Shown: positions 1 to 8,189, numbered from the stretch's first letter. The stretch is DNA of 64,000 nt from Flavobacterium sp. I3-2 (GCF_013389595.1 NZ_CP058306.1:62001-126000), one strand, 5' to 3'. Numbers and translations: made by a program. Notes: generated by a model not told the origin, from the sequence alone.

Positions 1-381
1 AAACAATTAAAATCAGACGTTGATTACTTTAGAATTCCTCGTGTTTTTAAAGATGAGGACGATAAAGAATATGCGAAAATTTTGTTTAGAAAAACTATGT
101 TAAATGCGCGTGAATTAGCTGATGAATTTAACGACAAAACGCCAAATTGGGATACAGAACGAATTGCAGAAATTGATATCATTATCTTGAAAATGGCTAT
201 TTGCGAGTTGCAAAAATTCCCTTCAATTCCTGTTAAAGTAACAATTAACGAATATTTAGAAATTGCAAAAGAATATTCTACACCAAAAAGTAGTATATTT
301 ATCAACGGAATTTTAGACGCTTTAGTAAAAGAATACCAAAAAGAAGGAAAATTTGCTAAAGTTGGTAGAGGTTTAATGTAA
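1..381 (+). CDS. nusB: Transcription antitermination factor NusB, C-terminal part (5' truncated)
   Basis: The reading frame is open from the first base of the window, so this is the 3' end of a longer gene; 126 codons are visible. The residues correspond to the C-terminal helical NusB domain: an ERIAEIDIIILKMAI stretch, a VKVTINEYLEIAKEYSTPKSS-type segment split by the family's NEY/AK pattern, and an INGILDALVKE helix. NusB binds boxA RNA with S10 (NusE) during rRNA antitermination in the cytoplasm. Flavobacterial NusB proteins are usually about 300 residues, so roughly 60 percent lies upstream. The DUF1573 lipoprotein gene follows 15 bp later and yajC after that, all on the same strand, suggesting co-transcription. 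Identification is by family motif recognition. Confidence 0.9.
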   Translation, partial: KQLKSDVDYFRIPRVFKDEDDKEYAKILFRKTMLNARELADEFNDKTPNWDTERIAEIDIIILKMAICELQKFPSIPVKVTINEYLEIAKEYSTPKSSIFINGILDALVKEYQKEGKFAKVGRGLM

Positions 382-396
382 AATTTTAATTTAAAA

Positions 397-900
397 ATGA
401 AAAAAATAGTTTTCGCATTGGCAATTGCTTCGGTAGCATTTGTTTCATGTAAAAAAAATGAAGACGCATCTTCAAAAATTAATTCTGAAAATCCAACTAC
501 GCAAAGCGAGGTTGCTCCAGAAACTCAACCGAATACAGTAGCACAAGAAGGTCAAGTTGAACAAACTCCAGTTGCTTCAAGTAAAGACGGAACTGCAGTT
601 GCAAATTTCAATAAAAAAGAACACGATTTTGGTACTATTAAAAAAGGGACAAAAAACGAAACTGAGTTTATCGTAACAAATAATGGAAATACTGATTTGG
701 TTATTATCAATGCTTCTGCTTCTTGTGGATGTACAGTTCCAGATTACCCTAAAACACCAATCAAACCAGGAAGTTCAGCACCAATCAAAGTTGCTTTTAA
801 TGCTTCTAGTCCTGGAGCGCAAAGTAAAACAGTTACTTTAACTACGAATACAGCTACTGGATCTGAGCTTTTAACGGTTAAAGCTAATGTAGAAGAATAA
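397..900 (+). CDS. DUF1573 domain lipoprotein
   Basis: This 167-residue protein starts with a lipoprotein signal (MKKIVFALAIASVAFVSC), with the lipobox Cys at about residue 18. A low-complexity Ser/Thr/Gln/Glu linker follows (residues 20-65), then a DUF1573 immunoglobulin-like domain (about 68-167) with the typical HDFGTIKKG and NASASCGCTVPDYP motifs. DUF1573 proteins are abundant envelope proteins in Bacteroidota with no firmly assigned biochemical role. The domain resembles ASH/MSP-type beta sandwiches that mediate protein contacts. It lies between nusB and yajC (13 bp before yajC), an order I recall from other Flavobacteria, so it is probably part of a housekeeping operon. It is most likely anchored to the periplasmic face or exported; which membrane cannot be decided from the sequence. 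Confidence 0.88.
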   Translation: MKKIVFALAIASVAFVSCKKNEDASSKINSENPTTQSEVAPETQPNTVAQEGQVEQTPVASSKDGTAVANFNKKEHDFGTIKKGTKNETEFIVTNNGNTDLVIINASASCGCTVPDYPKTPIKPGSSAPIKVAFNASSPGAQSKTVTLTTNTATGSELLTVKANVEE

Positions 901-913
901 TTAAATAATTAGA

Positions 914-1189
914 ATGGAAAATATTCAACAATTTTTGCCTTTAGTGGCAATGTTTGCTGTGTTGTATTTTTTGATGATACGTCCGCAACAAAAAAGAATT
1001 AAGAATGAAAAACAATTTGAATCTGCTTTGAAAGTTGGTGATAAAATTGTTACTAAATCTGGAATTCATGCTAGAGTATCTGAACTACATCAAGATACAA
1101 TCATCATTGAAACTATGGCAGGTAAATTAAAAATAGAACGCAATGCCGTTTCAATTGAATTATCTAAAAAAGTAAATGAAAAGAAATAA
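914..1189 (+). CDS. yajC: Preprotein translocase accessory subunit YajC
   Basis: This 91-residue protein has one N-terminal membrane helix (about residues 8-22, FLPLVAMFAVLYFLM), followed directly by the diagnostic IRPQQKRIKNEKQF motif and a small soluble domain (GDKIVTKSGIHARVSEL) of the YajC family. YajC associates with SecDF in the inner membrane and is not essential for translocation. In many bacteria yajC sits beside secD/secF, but here the fused secDF gene is about 58 kb away at 59763-62756. Length and motif order are normal. A strong hairpin at 1205-1230 ends the nusB-DUF1573-yajC unit. Confidence 0.95.
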   Translation: MENIQQFLPLVAMFAVLYFLMIRPQQKRIKNEKQFESALKVGDKIVTKSGIHARVSELHQDTIIIETMAGKLKIERNAVSIELSKKVNEKK

Positions 1190-1204
1190 TTTCTCTTTAT
1201 AATT

Positions 1205-1230
1205 AAAAATCCAGCAGTTGCTGGATTTTT
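1205..1230. terminator. Bidirectional intrinsic terminator between yajC and the RsmI-like gene
   Basis: A near-perfect inverted repeat (AAAAATCCAGCA / TGCTGGATTTTT) with A-run and T-run on opposite sides lies between the convergent yajC (+) and methyltransferase (-) genes. It can serve both strands. Confidence 0.8.
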
Positions 1231-1238
1231 TTATGCTT

Positions 1239-1949
1239 TTATTTATGTATAATGAAAATACAAGGGCGCTTATGTAAATCTGGTTTTGATTTTTTCCATA
1301 AACTAATCGGTTTCGTAACAATAAACTCAGTGGGCAAACTAATATCACAAGCAACACAAACCAAAGTATTTGGATTTAAAATCTGAATCATTTCGTCCAA
1401 GATTTGATTGTTTCGATAAGGAGTTTCAATAAAAATTTGAGATTGATCACGTTCTTGCGACCAACGTTCTAAATTCTTTAAAGCCGATTTTTTTTCAGAT
1501 TTATCGATTGGTAAATAGCCATTAAAAGTAAAAGATTGGCCATTCATTCCTGAAGCCATTATTGACATTAAAATAGAAGAAGGTCCAACTAACGGAACAA
1601 CTTTAATTCCTTTTTCGTGAGCTAATTTTACAACAACAGCTCCAGGATCTGCAACACCAGGACAACCTGCATCGCTCATCAATCCCATATTTTTACCTTC
1701 TAATAGAGGTTTTATAAAATCATTTATTTCTTTGGAATCGGTATGTTTATTTAATTCAAAAAGTGTTAAAGTTGCTTGCACTTTTTCTGGATGAATTGCT
1801 TTAATGAATTTTCGTGCAACTTTACTATTTTCCACAACATAAGTATCAATTAAATCGATGATTCGTTTAACACTTTGTGGTAAAACTTCTTCTGGATTGT
1901 TATCTCCTAAGGGAACTGGAATTAAATATAGAATACCTTTTTCGGACAT
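1239..1949 (-). CDS. SAM-dependent methyltransferase of the RsmI/tetrapyrrole-methylase family
   Basis: The 236-residue protein belongs to the tetrapyrrole methylase fold family (RsmI-like). It has an N-terminal GILYLIPVPLGD motif, a central MSDAGCPGVADPGAVVV glycine-rich SAM-site segment (about residues 91-108), a VVPLVGPSSILMSIMASG motif and a FIETPYRN motif. Classical RsmI (about 280 residues) 2'-O-methylates C1402 of 16S rRNA. This shorter version lacks the extra C-terminal helical domain and is the second, RsmI-related paralogue commonly seen in Flavobacteria, so the substrate is uncertain. It is cytoplasmic. It converges on yajC, with the terminator at 1205-1230 between them. The phosphatase gene lies upstream on the same strand, separated by a terminator at 1983-2008. 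Confidence 0.85.
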   Translation of the reverse strand: MSEKGILYLIPVPLGDNNPEEVLPQSVKRIIDLIDTYVVENSKVARKFIKAIHPEKVQATLTLFELNKHTDSKEINDFIKPLLEGKNMGLMSDAGCPGVADPGAVVVKLAHEKGIKVVPLVGPSSILMSIMASGMNGQSFTFNGYLPIDKSEKKSALKNLERWSQERDQSQIFIETPYRNNQILDEMIQILNPNTLVCVACDISLPTEFIVTKPISLWKKSKPDLHKRPCIFIIHK

Positions 1950-1982
1950 GATTCAAAAATTTTTACAAATATAGCAATAAAA

Positions 1983-2008
1983 AAAACGCTTAGTAAATTA
2001 AGCGTTTT
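1983..2008 (-). terminator. Intrinsic terminator at the end of the dnaA-phosphatase unit
   Basis: The hairpin AAAACGCTTA / TAAGCGTTTT is followed, on the minus strand, by a T-run. It overlaps the stop codon of the phosphatase gene, which ends at 1998. Confidence 0.75.
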
Positions 2009-2450
2009 CAAGTTTATTTTTAATTTGGTTACAAGCTTCATCTAACATTTGAAAAACATTTTCAAATCCATCATCTTCGCCGTAATATGGATCTGGAACT
2101 TCTAAATCTTTTCCACAATGGCTTTCATTTAAAATAAGTTCAACTTTTTTTAAAGCATTTTCATTTGGAGCTAATCGACAAACATTGACATAATTACTTT
2201 TGTCCATCACATAAATTAAATCGAATCGATCAAAATCTTCTACTAAAAATTGTCGAGCACGTTGATCAGTTAAATCAATTCCATGTTTTTTAGCAACGGC
2301 AATTGAACGTTTGTCTGGTAAACTTCCTGAATGCCAAGCGGCTGTTCCTGCAGAATCAACGGTTATGTTTTTAGAAACTTTTGATTTTAAAATCCCTTCA
2401 GCTAAAGGTGATCTACAAATATTTCCTAAGCAAATCATTAAAACTTTCAT
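1998..2450 (-). CDS. Low-molecular-weight protein-tyrosine phosphatase
   Basis: This 150-residue cytoplasmic phosphatase begins MKVLMICLGNICRSPLAEG. The P-loop signature C-x5-R-S gives nucleophile Cys7 and Arg13. The C-terminal VPDPYYG motif (about residues 118-124) supplies the general-acid Asp, and the conserved DQRARQF segment is present. Length is typical for LMW-PTPases. Substrates in Bacteroidota are largely unknown; homologues act on phosphotyrosine of capsule kinases or on protein arginine phosphate, and neither can be chosen here. The gene starts 1 bp after the dnaA stop, so it is very probably co-transcribed and perhaps translationally coupled with dnaA. Confidence 0.93.
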   Translation of the reverse strand: MKVLMICLGNICRSPLAEGILKSKVSKNITVDSAGTAAWHSGSLPDKRSIAVAKKHGIDLTDQRARQFLVEDFDRFDLIYVMDKSNYVNVCRLAPNENALKKVELILNESHCGKDLEVPDPYYGEDDGFENVFQMLDEACNQIKNKLENA

Positions 2451-2451
2451 A

Positions 2452-3891
2452 TTACATGGTAAGTTTTTTATTTATATCTTCAAAATAACCTTTGAATTGC
2501 TTATCTGTTTCTAACAAATTATCAACTGTTTTACAAGCATGAAGTACGGTGGCATGATCGCGATCACCCGTTTGAGATCCAATATTTGCTAACGATGATT
2601 TGGTATATTTTTTTGCAAAAAACATCGCTAATTGTCTTGCTTGCACGATATGTCTTTTTCTTGTTTTAGAACATAATGTTTCAACATCTAAACTAAAATA
2701 ATCAGAAACTATTTTTTGAATGTAGTCGATTGAAATATCTTTCTTAACGTTCTTAACGAATTTTTCTACAATACTTTTTGCTAAATCTAAAGTGATTTCA
2801 CGTTTGTTGAATGATGATTGCGCGATTAACGAAATGATTGCACCTTCTAATTCACGAACATTTGTTTTTACGTTCTTAGCTACATATTCTATAACATCTT
2901 CAGGCATTTCAACTCCATCGCGGAATAAAATACTTTTTGCAATATTCACGCGTGTTTCAAAATCAGGATGTTGAATCTCTGCAGATAATCCCCATTTAAA
3001 ACGAGATAATAAACGTTGTTCAATATCTTGCATATCAACTGGAGCCTTGTCCGAAGTTAAAATAACTTGTTTTCCGTTTTGATGCAAGTAGTTGAAGATA
3101 TGAAAGAATACATCTTGTGTTCCTGATTTTCCTGATAAAAATTGAATATCATCAACGATTAAAACATCAATTAATTGATAGAAATAAATAAAATCGTTTC
3201 GTGTTTGTTTACGAACTGAATCTACATATTGTTGTGTGAATACCTCAGCAGAAATGTATAAAACTGTTTTTTCGGGAAACTTCTCTTTAATCTCCACACC
3301 AATTGCATGAGCTAAATGCGTTTTTCCTAATCCAACACCTCCATATAACATCAACGGATTAAAAGCAGTTCCGCCAGGTTTGTTGGCAACAGCCATACCA
3401 GCATTACGAGCTAATCGGTTCGATTCTCCTTCTAAAAAATTATCAAAACTGTAATTTGAATTTAATTGTGATTCAATTTTTACATTTCGAATTCCAGGAA
3501 TAACAAAAGGATTTTTTAATTCTGGATTTTTTTGTTGAACAGGTACATCTAATTCTTGTGTTTTAACAGGTTCTCTGTGCGTACTTGGAAGCTGCTCTGT
3601 AAAAGGTTTTTTATTTCCTTGAGCATTTTCCATTTCAATCTTATATAATAATTTTGCACTCGGACCAAGTTCTTTTTGTAAAGCAGATTTTAATATCTTT
3701 ACATAGTGTTCTTCTAACCATTCGTAGAAGAATTTACTAGGTACCTGAATATACAAAACATTATCTGTTAGTTCTATTGCTTTTATTGGTTCAAACCACG
3801 TTTTGAACGCTTGCTCTTGAATATTGTCTTTTATGAAAAGAAGACAGTTATTCCATACAGATTTTGCATTATTGGTAGTATAATCAAGCAT
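2452..3891 (-). CDS. dnaA: Chromosomal replication initiator protein DnaA
   Basis: The 479-residue initiator has all four domains. Domain I (about 1-85) contains the WFEPIKAIEL motif, followed by a variable linker. The AAA+ domain III has a Walker A GGVGLGKTHLAHA (Lys190), Walker B LIVDDIQFL and sensor motifs (LLSRFKWG). Domain IV carries the DnaA-box-binding signature GDRDHATVLHA near residue 450. It binds DnaA boxes and melts the origin in its ATP form. Length is normal for Flavobacteriaceae. The phosphatase gene follows immediately. The upstream region (3892-4070) contains only one near-consensus DnaA box, so autoregulation is possible but no origin is evident. Confidence 0.98.
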   Translation of the reverse strand: MLDYTTNNAKSVWNNCLLFIKDNIQEQAFKTWFEPIKAIELTDNVLYIQVPSKFFYEWLEEHYVKILKSALQKELGPSAKLLYKIEMENAQGNKKPFTEQLPSTHREPVKTQELDVPVQQKNPELKNPFVIPGIRNVKIESQLNSNYSFDNFLEGESNRLARNAGMAVANKPGGTAFNPLMLYGGVGLGKTHLAHAIGVEIKEKFPEKTVLYISAEVFTQQYVDSVRKQTRNDFIYFYQLIDVLIVDDIQFLSGKSGTQDVFFHIFNYLHQNGKQVILTSDKAPVDMQDIEQRLLSRFKWGLSAEIQHPDFETRVNIAKSILFRDGVEMPEDVIEYVAKNVKTNVRELEGAIISLIAQSSFNKREITLDLAKSIVEKFVKNVKKDISIDYIQKIVSDYFSLDVETLCSKTRKRHIVQARQLAMFFAKKYTKSSLANIGSQTGDRDHATVLHACKTVDNLLETDKQFKGYFEDINKKLTM

Positions 3892-4070
3892 GTTATTGTG
3901 AATATTATTGTGTTCTCGTAAATGTTAATTTTCTGGAATTTGTGGTTGATTCCTTTTGACAAATATGAATACATTTTTTGTTAAAAAAAAACTTATTGCT
4001 ATTTGTTTTTTAAAAATAAAATTGTAAGTATTATAAATAAATTTAGTAACGAAATTAATATAAAAAAATA
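3892..4070. other. AT-rich divergent intergenic region upstream of dnaA
   Basis: This 179-bp gap holds the promoters of dnaA (-) and the thioesterase gene (+). A TGTGAATAT at about 3898-3906 is one mismatch from a DnaA box on the minus strand, and CAAATATG at 3960-3967 is one mismatch from an inverted TAnnTTTG -7 motif. There is no cluster of DnaA boxes and no origin-like iteron array. Confidence 0.35.
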
Positions 4071-4475
4071 ATGAAAAAATTTGATATTGAAGTTAGAGTT
4101 CGCTATGCAGAAACAGATCAAATGGGAGTTGTTTATCATGCTAATTATGCCCAATATTTTGAAATAGGACGTGTTGAATGGCTTAGAAATCAAGGGATTT
4201 CTTACAAATGGATGGAAGAAAACGGCATCATGCTTCCTGTGGTTTCTCTTACAATGAATTACAAAAAACCAGCAAAGTATGATGACATACTAACAGTTAC
4301 AACTATACTAAAAAGTCAGACTTCAGTTAAGATTGAATTTGACTATGAAATACGAAATCAAATTGGTGAGTTATTAACAACGGGCTATTCAATGTTGGTG
4401 TTTATAGACATGAAATCAGGTCGTCCTACCCTACCACCAAACTATGTTACAGAAAGGTTAAATATGTTAAAATAA
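4071..4475 (+). CDS. Acyl-CoA thioesterase, YbgC/4-hydroxybenzoyl-CoA thioesterase family
   Basis: The 134-residue single hot-dog-fold protein starts with the family motif VRVRYAETDQMGVVYHANYAQYFE. The Asp in ETDQMG is the expected catalytic acid, followed by the HANY turn. A PAKYDD segment and a C-terminal GRPTLPP are also typical. YbgC-type enzymes hydrolyse short- to medium-chain acyl-CoA or acyl-ACP in the cytoplasm; the physiological substrate here cannot be told. Length is normal. It diverges from dnaA and is followed by an unrelated exported protein gene after 76 bp. Confidence 0.92.
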   Translation: MKKFDIEVRVRYAETDQMGVVYHANYAQYFEIGRVEWLRNQGISYKWMEENGIMLPVVSLTMNYKKPAKYDDILTVTTILKSQTSVKIEFDYEIRNQIGELLTTGYSMLVFIDMKSGRPTLPPNYVTERLNMLK

Positions 4476-4551
4476 AGATTGTTTTTTATTTAATTTATAA
4501 AATAAAATTCTACACGTTTTTAACAGACCAAAAAATATAAAACACCATTTT

Positions 4552-5253
4552 ATGAGAAAAATATTATATTTCATTTTTATTCTACTTTCATGTAAATCTT
4601 TTTCTCAAGAATTGATTCAAGGAAAGCTTTTATTAGAAGATCACACGACAATCAAATTAAACGTTTTTAATAAAAATTCTAAAGAAAATATTGAAACTGA
4701 TGCTCGTGGTGTTTTTCAAATGAAAATGTCCGAAAATGATACCCTTGTATTTTTTCAAAATGAAACCATCTTTGATGAATTCATTGTTCCAAACGCAGTT
4801 ATACAATCTAAATCGCTACGTCATTTTCTAAAAAAAGATGGTATAACCTTAGATGAAATGGTTATTGATCGCGGAGCTGCTTTCAATTTTGGCACAACTC
4901 CTAAAACAAAAGATGAGAAACTTGAACATCAAAATAGTATCAAACCTGTTTTTAACAATAGTACTGGGGTGACTCTAGACGGTGTTTTTAATCGACTTTT
5001 TGGAAGAAATAAAGATATTAAAAAACAAATTTCATTTGAAAAAGAAGAGGCTAATTTCAAAGCTTTCAAGAATGTTTATACAGATGAAATTCTTGTCAAT
5101 GCGTATAAAGTACCAAAAGATTATATTAATATGTTTGTTTACTTTCTTGTTAACGAAGATGATTTCGATAAAAAATTAATTTCAAATGAAGATCCTTTTA
5201 AATATTATTTAATTTCGAAGGTCACAAAATTTAAAAAAGAATATGAACTTTAA
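4552..5253 (+). CDS. Exported protein with carboxypeptidase-regulatory-like N-terminus, function unknown
   Basis: This 233-residue protein has a signal peptide (about residues 1-19, ending SCKSFSQ). A short beta-rich segment (QGKLLLEDHTTIKLNVFNKNSKENIETDARGVFQMKM, about 22-60) resembles the carboxypeptidase-D regulatory-like fold common in Bacteroidota surface proteins. The remainder (DEMVIDRGAAFNFG onward) is not recognised. No membrane segment beyond the signal and no catalytic motif are visible. It is probably periplasmic or outer-membrane associated. It looks monocistronic and is followed by a strong terminator at 5353-5390. The domain call is tentative. Confidence 0.75.
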   Translation: MRKILYFIFILLSCKSFSQELIQGKLLLEDHTTIKLNVFNKNSKENIETDARGVFQMKMSENDTLVFFQNETIFDEFIVPNAVIQSKSLRHFLKKDGITLDEMVIDRGAAFNFGTTPKTKDEKLEHQNSIKPVFNNSTGVTLDGVFNRLFGRNKDIKKQISFEKEEANFKAFKNVYTDEILVNAYKVPKDYINMFVYFLVNEDDFDKKLISNEDPFKYYLISKVTKFKKEYEL

Positions 5254-5352
5254 AACAACCATCTTCTTTCAACATAAATATGTGTACCTATAAAAGATAT
5301 TAAAATAATCATAAGTAAAATATACATAAGCATTAAAAAAACTACTTTGACA

Positions 5353-5390
5353 AAAAACTCCAAAAGCATCTAACTTTTGGAGTTTTTTTT
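5353..5390. terminator. Bidirectional terminator between convergent genes
   Basis: The stem CTCCAAAAG (5359-5367) / CTTTTGGAG (5374-5382) is flanked by an A-run and a T8-run. It sits between the exported-protein gene (+) and the permease gene (-), and the permease stop codon lies at the edge of the T-run. Confidence 0.85.
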
Positions 5391-6627
5391 ATTGATATTT
5401 TATTGCTTTGACTGGAGAAACCTTTGTTATAATATAAGAAGGAATTATTAAAATGATAAAACATAAAAATATCACCAAACCATTTAATCCCAAAATATGA
5501 AGCATATTTAAATAAACAGGCGCTTTTGCAACGTAATATTGAGTAGGATCTAGTTTTACAATTCCAAAATATTTCTGAATCAACAAAATTGAAATCCCAA
5601 TAAAATTACCCCAAATTAATCCTCGAAAAATTATATGCGTTGCATTTAATAAAAATATCTTTCGAATAGTCCAATTGTTTGCACCTAAAGATTTCAAAAT
5701 TCCAATCATTTGTGTGCGTTCTAAAATTAAAACTAAAAGTGCTACAATCATATTAATACTTGCAACCACAATCATAATTCCAATAATGAGATAAATATTA
5801 AAATCAAACAATTTCATCCATTCAAAAATTCCAAAATATTTGTCTGTTATAGAAATACTATTTAAATCAGACGGAATATCTTCATAAATTTTCGTGTTGA
5901 TTTCATTGATTTTTGTAAAATCATTTACATAAATTTCAAAAGCTCCAACTTCATCTTTCTCCCATTTATTCAAACGCTGCACATGCTTTAAATCACCAAT
6001 TACATAAGTTTCGTCAAACTCTTTAAAACCAGAATCATAAATTCCTACTATTTCAAAACTTCGAATGTAAGGCATTTTATTTCCGGAATCTTTCATAAAA
6101 TAAGTTTGCATTTTATCGCCTACTTTTAATTTTAATCGACGCGCTAGATAATCCGAAATCAAAATTTCATTTGTCATACCATCAGTTGCAAATTTCGGCA
6201 AATTTCCTTGCTTAAGGTATTCGGTTATGTAGCTAAAATCATAATTAGCTGAAACACCTTTATAAATGATTCCTTCAAAAGTTTCTGGTGTTCTCACAAC
6301 TCCAGCAATTGTTGCAAAGGGCTGGATTTTTGAAACTTCAGCAACGTTTTTGAAATTTGGATAAAAATCCTGATGTAACGAAATTGGAACGGTTGTTACT
6401 TCAGATTGATTGTTATCGTAATTTAAAATGGTTAAATGACCGTTAAAAGAAGTTATTTTATCTCTAATTTTTTCTTGTAGTCCTAATCCGGTCGAAACCG
6501 AAACCAACATCATTATAATACTAATGGCAATAGCAACGATTGCAATTTTTATTATTGGTGCAGAAACACTACTTTTATATTCTTTAGAAGTAGCTAAACG
6601 TTTGGATATAAAATATTCTAATTTCAA
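5389..6627 (-). CDS. LolC/LolE-type ABC transporter permease (FtsX/MacB family)
   Basis: This 412-residue inner-membrane protein has the LolC/E layout: one N-terminal membrane helix (about 25-47, IIKIAIVAIAISIIMML), a large periplasmic MacB_PCD-like domain (about 48-270) and three C-terminal helices of the FtsX domain (about 275-400), ending in the typical SPVKAIKYQ. The family exports lipoproteins toward the outer membrane or substrates of MacB-like systems with a separate ATPase, not encoded nearby. The start is a TTG at 6627: an in-frame TAA sits just two codons upstream, and family members begin MKLEYFI, so the non-ATG start is well supported. Only 5 bp separate it from the divergent NamZ gene. 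Confidence 0.88.
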   Translation of the reverse strand: MKLEYFISKRLATSKEYKSSVSAPIIKIAIVAIAISIIMMLVSVSTGLGLQEKIRDKITSFNGHLTILNYDNNQSEVTTVPISLHQDFYPNFKNVAEVSKIQPFATIAGVVRTPETFEGIIYKGVSANYDFSYITEYLKQGNLPKFATDGMTNEILISDYLARRLKLKVGDKMQTYFMKDSGNKMPYIRSFEIVGIYDSGFKEFDETYVIGDLKHVQRLNKWEKDEVGAFEIYVNDFTKINEINTKIYEDIPSDLNSISITDKYFGIFEWMKLFDFNIYLIIGIMIVVASINMIVALLVLILERTQMIGILKSLGANNWTIRKIFLLNATHIIFRGLIWGNFIGISILLIQKYFGIVKLDPTQYYVAKAPVYLNMLHILGLNGLVIFLCFIILIIPSYIITKVSPVKAIKYQ

Positions 6628-6632
6628 AATTT

Positions 6633-7874
6633 ATGAAGTATAATTCGCTTTTCAAAAATACATTTTTATTCGCAGGGATTTCTTTTTTTTCAATAGGAAT
6701 TTGGAGTTCTAGTGCAAATACAATTTCACAAAATTCTGAAACTTACTTTTCAACCGATATAGTCAAAGCACCTATAAAAACAGGAGCAGATAATTATCAG
6801 GAATATTTACCTTTATTAAAAGGGAAAAAAGTGGGTGTATTAACCAATCAATCTGGAATTGTGAATACAAATAACGAATCAATACATCTAGTAGATTTTC
6901 TATTAAACAATGAAGTTGATTTAAAAAAAATTTATGCTCCAGAACATGGTTTTCGAGGCACGGTCGATGCAGGTGAATTGATCAAAGACGGAAAAGATTC
7001 TAAAACAGGAATTCCTATTATTTCGTTATATGGCAAAAATAAAAAACCAACCAAAGAACAATTAAAAGATGTTGATGTAATCGTTTTTGATCTTCAAGAT
7101 GTTGGAACTCGTTTTTATACTTATATTTCGTCGTTACATTATTTGATGGAAGCTTGCGCCGAAAATAATATTGAAGTTGTTGTTTTGGATAGACCAAATC
7201 CGAATGGAGCAACTATTGACGGACCAATTTTGGATATGCAATTTAAAAGTTTTGTTGGCATGCATCCGATTCCTGTTTTACATGGTATGACAATTGGCGA
7301 ATATGCGCAAATGATAAATGGTGAAAAATGGTTAGAAAACGGTTTACAATGCAAATTACAAATTGTCCCTTGTTCGAATTACGATAAAAGCATGTCGTAT
7401 TCATTAACCATCAAACCATCTCCAAATTTACCAAACGATCAATCGATAAATTTGTATCCGAGTTTGTGTTTTTTTGAAGGAACAAACATAAGTGTTGGAC
7501 GAGGAACAGAAAAACAATTTCAAGTTTATGGTTCACCAAATTTAGCTAAAACAACATTTAGTTTTACTCCTGAACCAAATGAAGGTGCAAGAGATCCAAT
7601 GCACAATGGCAAAAAATGTTATGGCGAAGATTTATCTGAAATTGATCGAGTTGAAGGAATTCAATTAAAATGGCTTTTAAAAGCGTATCAAACTTCAGGA
7701 AAAAAAGAAGAATTTTTTAATTCTTTTTTTACAAATTTAGCTGGAAATAAAAAATTGCAAAATCAAATCAAACAAGGCTTGACCGAAAAGCAAATCAAAG
7801 AAACTTGGACAACCGGGATTGAAGATTTTAAAAATACTAGAAAAAAATATTTAATCTATAACGACAAAAATTAA
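6633..7874 (+). CDS. namZ: DUF1343 protein, NamZ-type exo-beta-N-acetylmuramidase
   Basis: The 413-residue protein has an N-terminal hydrophobic segment (about residues 9-29) acting as a signal or anchor, then the DUF1343 domain from about residue 55. Motifs include KGKKVGVLTNQSG, the invariant YAPEHGFRG with Glu104 (the acidic residue expected in the active site), FDLQDVGTRFYTYISSL, and the C-terminal PSPNLPN and SVGRGTEKQFQVYGSP segments. Characterised DUF1343 members (NamZ of Bacillus and Tannerella) release N-acetylmuramic acid from the non-reducing ends of peptidoglycan fragments. It is probably periplasmic and used in cell-wall recycling. It diverges from the permease gene with start codons 5 bp apart, so the two promoters must lie inside the opposing genes. 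Confidence 0.9.
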   Translation: MKYNSLFKNTFLFAGISFFSIGIWSSSANTISQNSETYFSTDIVKAPIKTGADNYQEYLPLLKGKKVGVLTNQSGIVNTNNESIHLVDFLLNNEVDLKKIYAPEHGFRGTVDAGELIKDGKDSKTGIPIISLYGKNKKPTKEQLKDVDVIVFDLQDVGTRFYTYISSLHYLMEACAENNIEVVVLDRPNPNGATIDGPILDMQFKSFVGMHPIPVLHGMTIGEYAQMINGEKWLENGLQCKLQIVPCSNYDKSMSYSLTIKPSPNLPNDQSINLYPSLCFFEGTNISVGRGTEKQFQVYGSPNLAKTTFSFTPEPNEGARDPMHNGKKCYGEDLSEIDRVEGIQLKWLLKAYQTSGKKEEFFNSFFTNLAGNKKLQNQIKQGLTEKQIKETWTTGIEDFKNTRKKYLIYNDKN

Positions 7875-7918
7875 TATTAGATTTTCATTAAAATGATGGG
7901 AATTTCAAATCAATTTAT

Positions 7919-7926
7919 TATATTTG
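7919..7926 (+). promoter_or_regulatory. TAnnTTTG -7 promoter motif (TATATTTG)
   Basis: A perfect match to the Bacteroidota -7 consensus lies 18 bp before the ATG at 7945. No clear -33 TTG is present at the usual spacing. Its position favours the ATG at 7945 over the TTG at 7924, which lies within the motif. Confidence 0.45.
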
Positions 7927-7944
7927 GTACAAATCAAAATTGTT

Positions 7945-8160
7945 ATGGATTACACAGATATCATCATTAAAATCATAGACCGTTGCCAATTTATTTATGA
8001 ATGGTTTGTACGTTTATTCGGACATGTAGTTGATTTATTTGATAAAATCAAAAATTGGATTTTAGATTTAGTTTACTACATCAAAGACAAAATTACAACT
8101 GAAAATGAAATTGAAACTTTTCTGAAAAATTACATCGAAAACGATCAATTATTTGTATAA
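7945..8160 (+). CDS. Small hypothetical protein with amphipathic helices
   Basis: The 71-residue protein starts MDYTDIIIKIIDRCQF. A longer reading from a TTG at 7924 exists but would start inside a -7 promoter motif. Residues about 3-55 alternate hydrophobic and charged positions (IIIKIIDRCQFIYEWFVRLFGHVVD is read in segments with period near 3.6), consistent with one or two amphipathic helices that may lie along a membrane. No family is recognised and no export signal is seen. Its stop is immediately followed by a bidirectional terminator shared with the convergent Cys-cluster gene. That an expressed protein is made is inferred from the promoter motif, ORF integrity and terminator. Confidence 0.6.
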   Translation: MDYTDIIIKIIDRCQFIYEWFVRLFGHVVDLFDKIKNWILDLVYYIKDKITTENEIETFLKNYIENDQLFV

Positions 8161-8161
8161 A

Positions 8162-8189
8162 AAAATGCCTTTGTTTACAAAGGCATTTT
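8162..8189. terminator. Bidirectional terminator with a stop codon in its loop
   Basis: A 12-bp perfect stem (AAAATGCCTTTG / CAAAGGCATTTT) has loop TTTA; the minus-strand Cys-cluster gene uses the TTA in this loop as its stop codon (8175-8177). It serves both convergent genes. Confidence 0.85.

Noticed and set aside
3892..4070. The dnaA upstream region as the chromosome origin
   Set aside because: Only one near-consensus DnaA box and no cluster, no DUE-like 13-mers and no GC-skew evidence available; autoregulation is the more modest reading.
4982..5179. Plus-strand frame overlapping the exported protein at 4552-5253
   Set aside because: It lies in another frame entirely within a gene with a signal peptide and has no features of its own.
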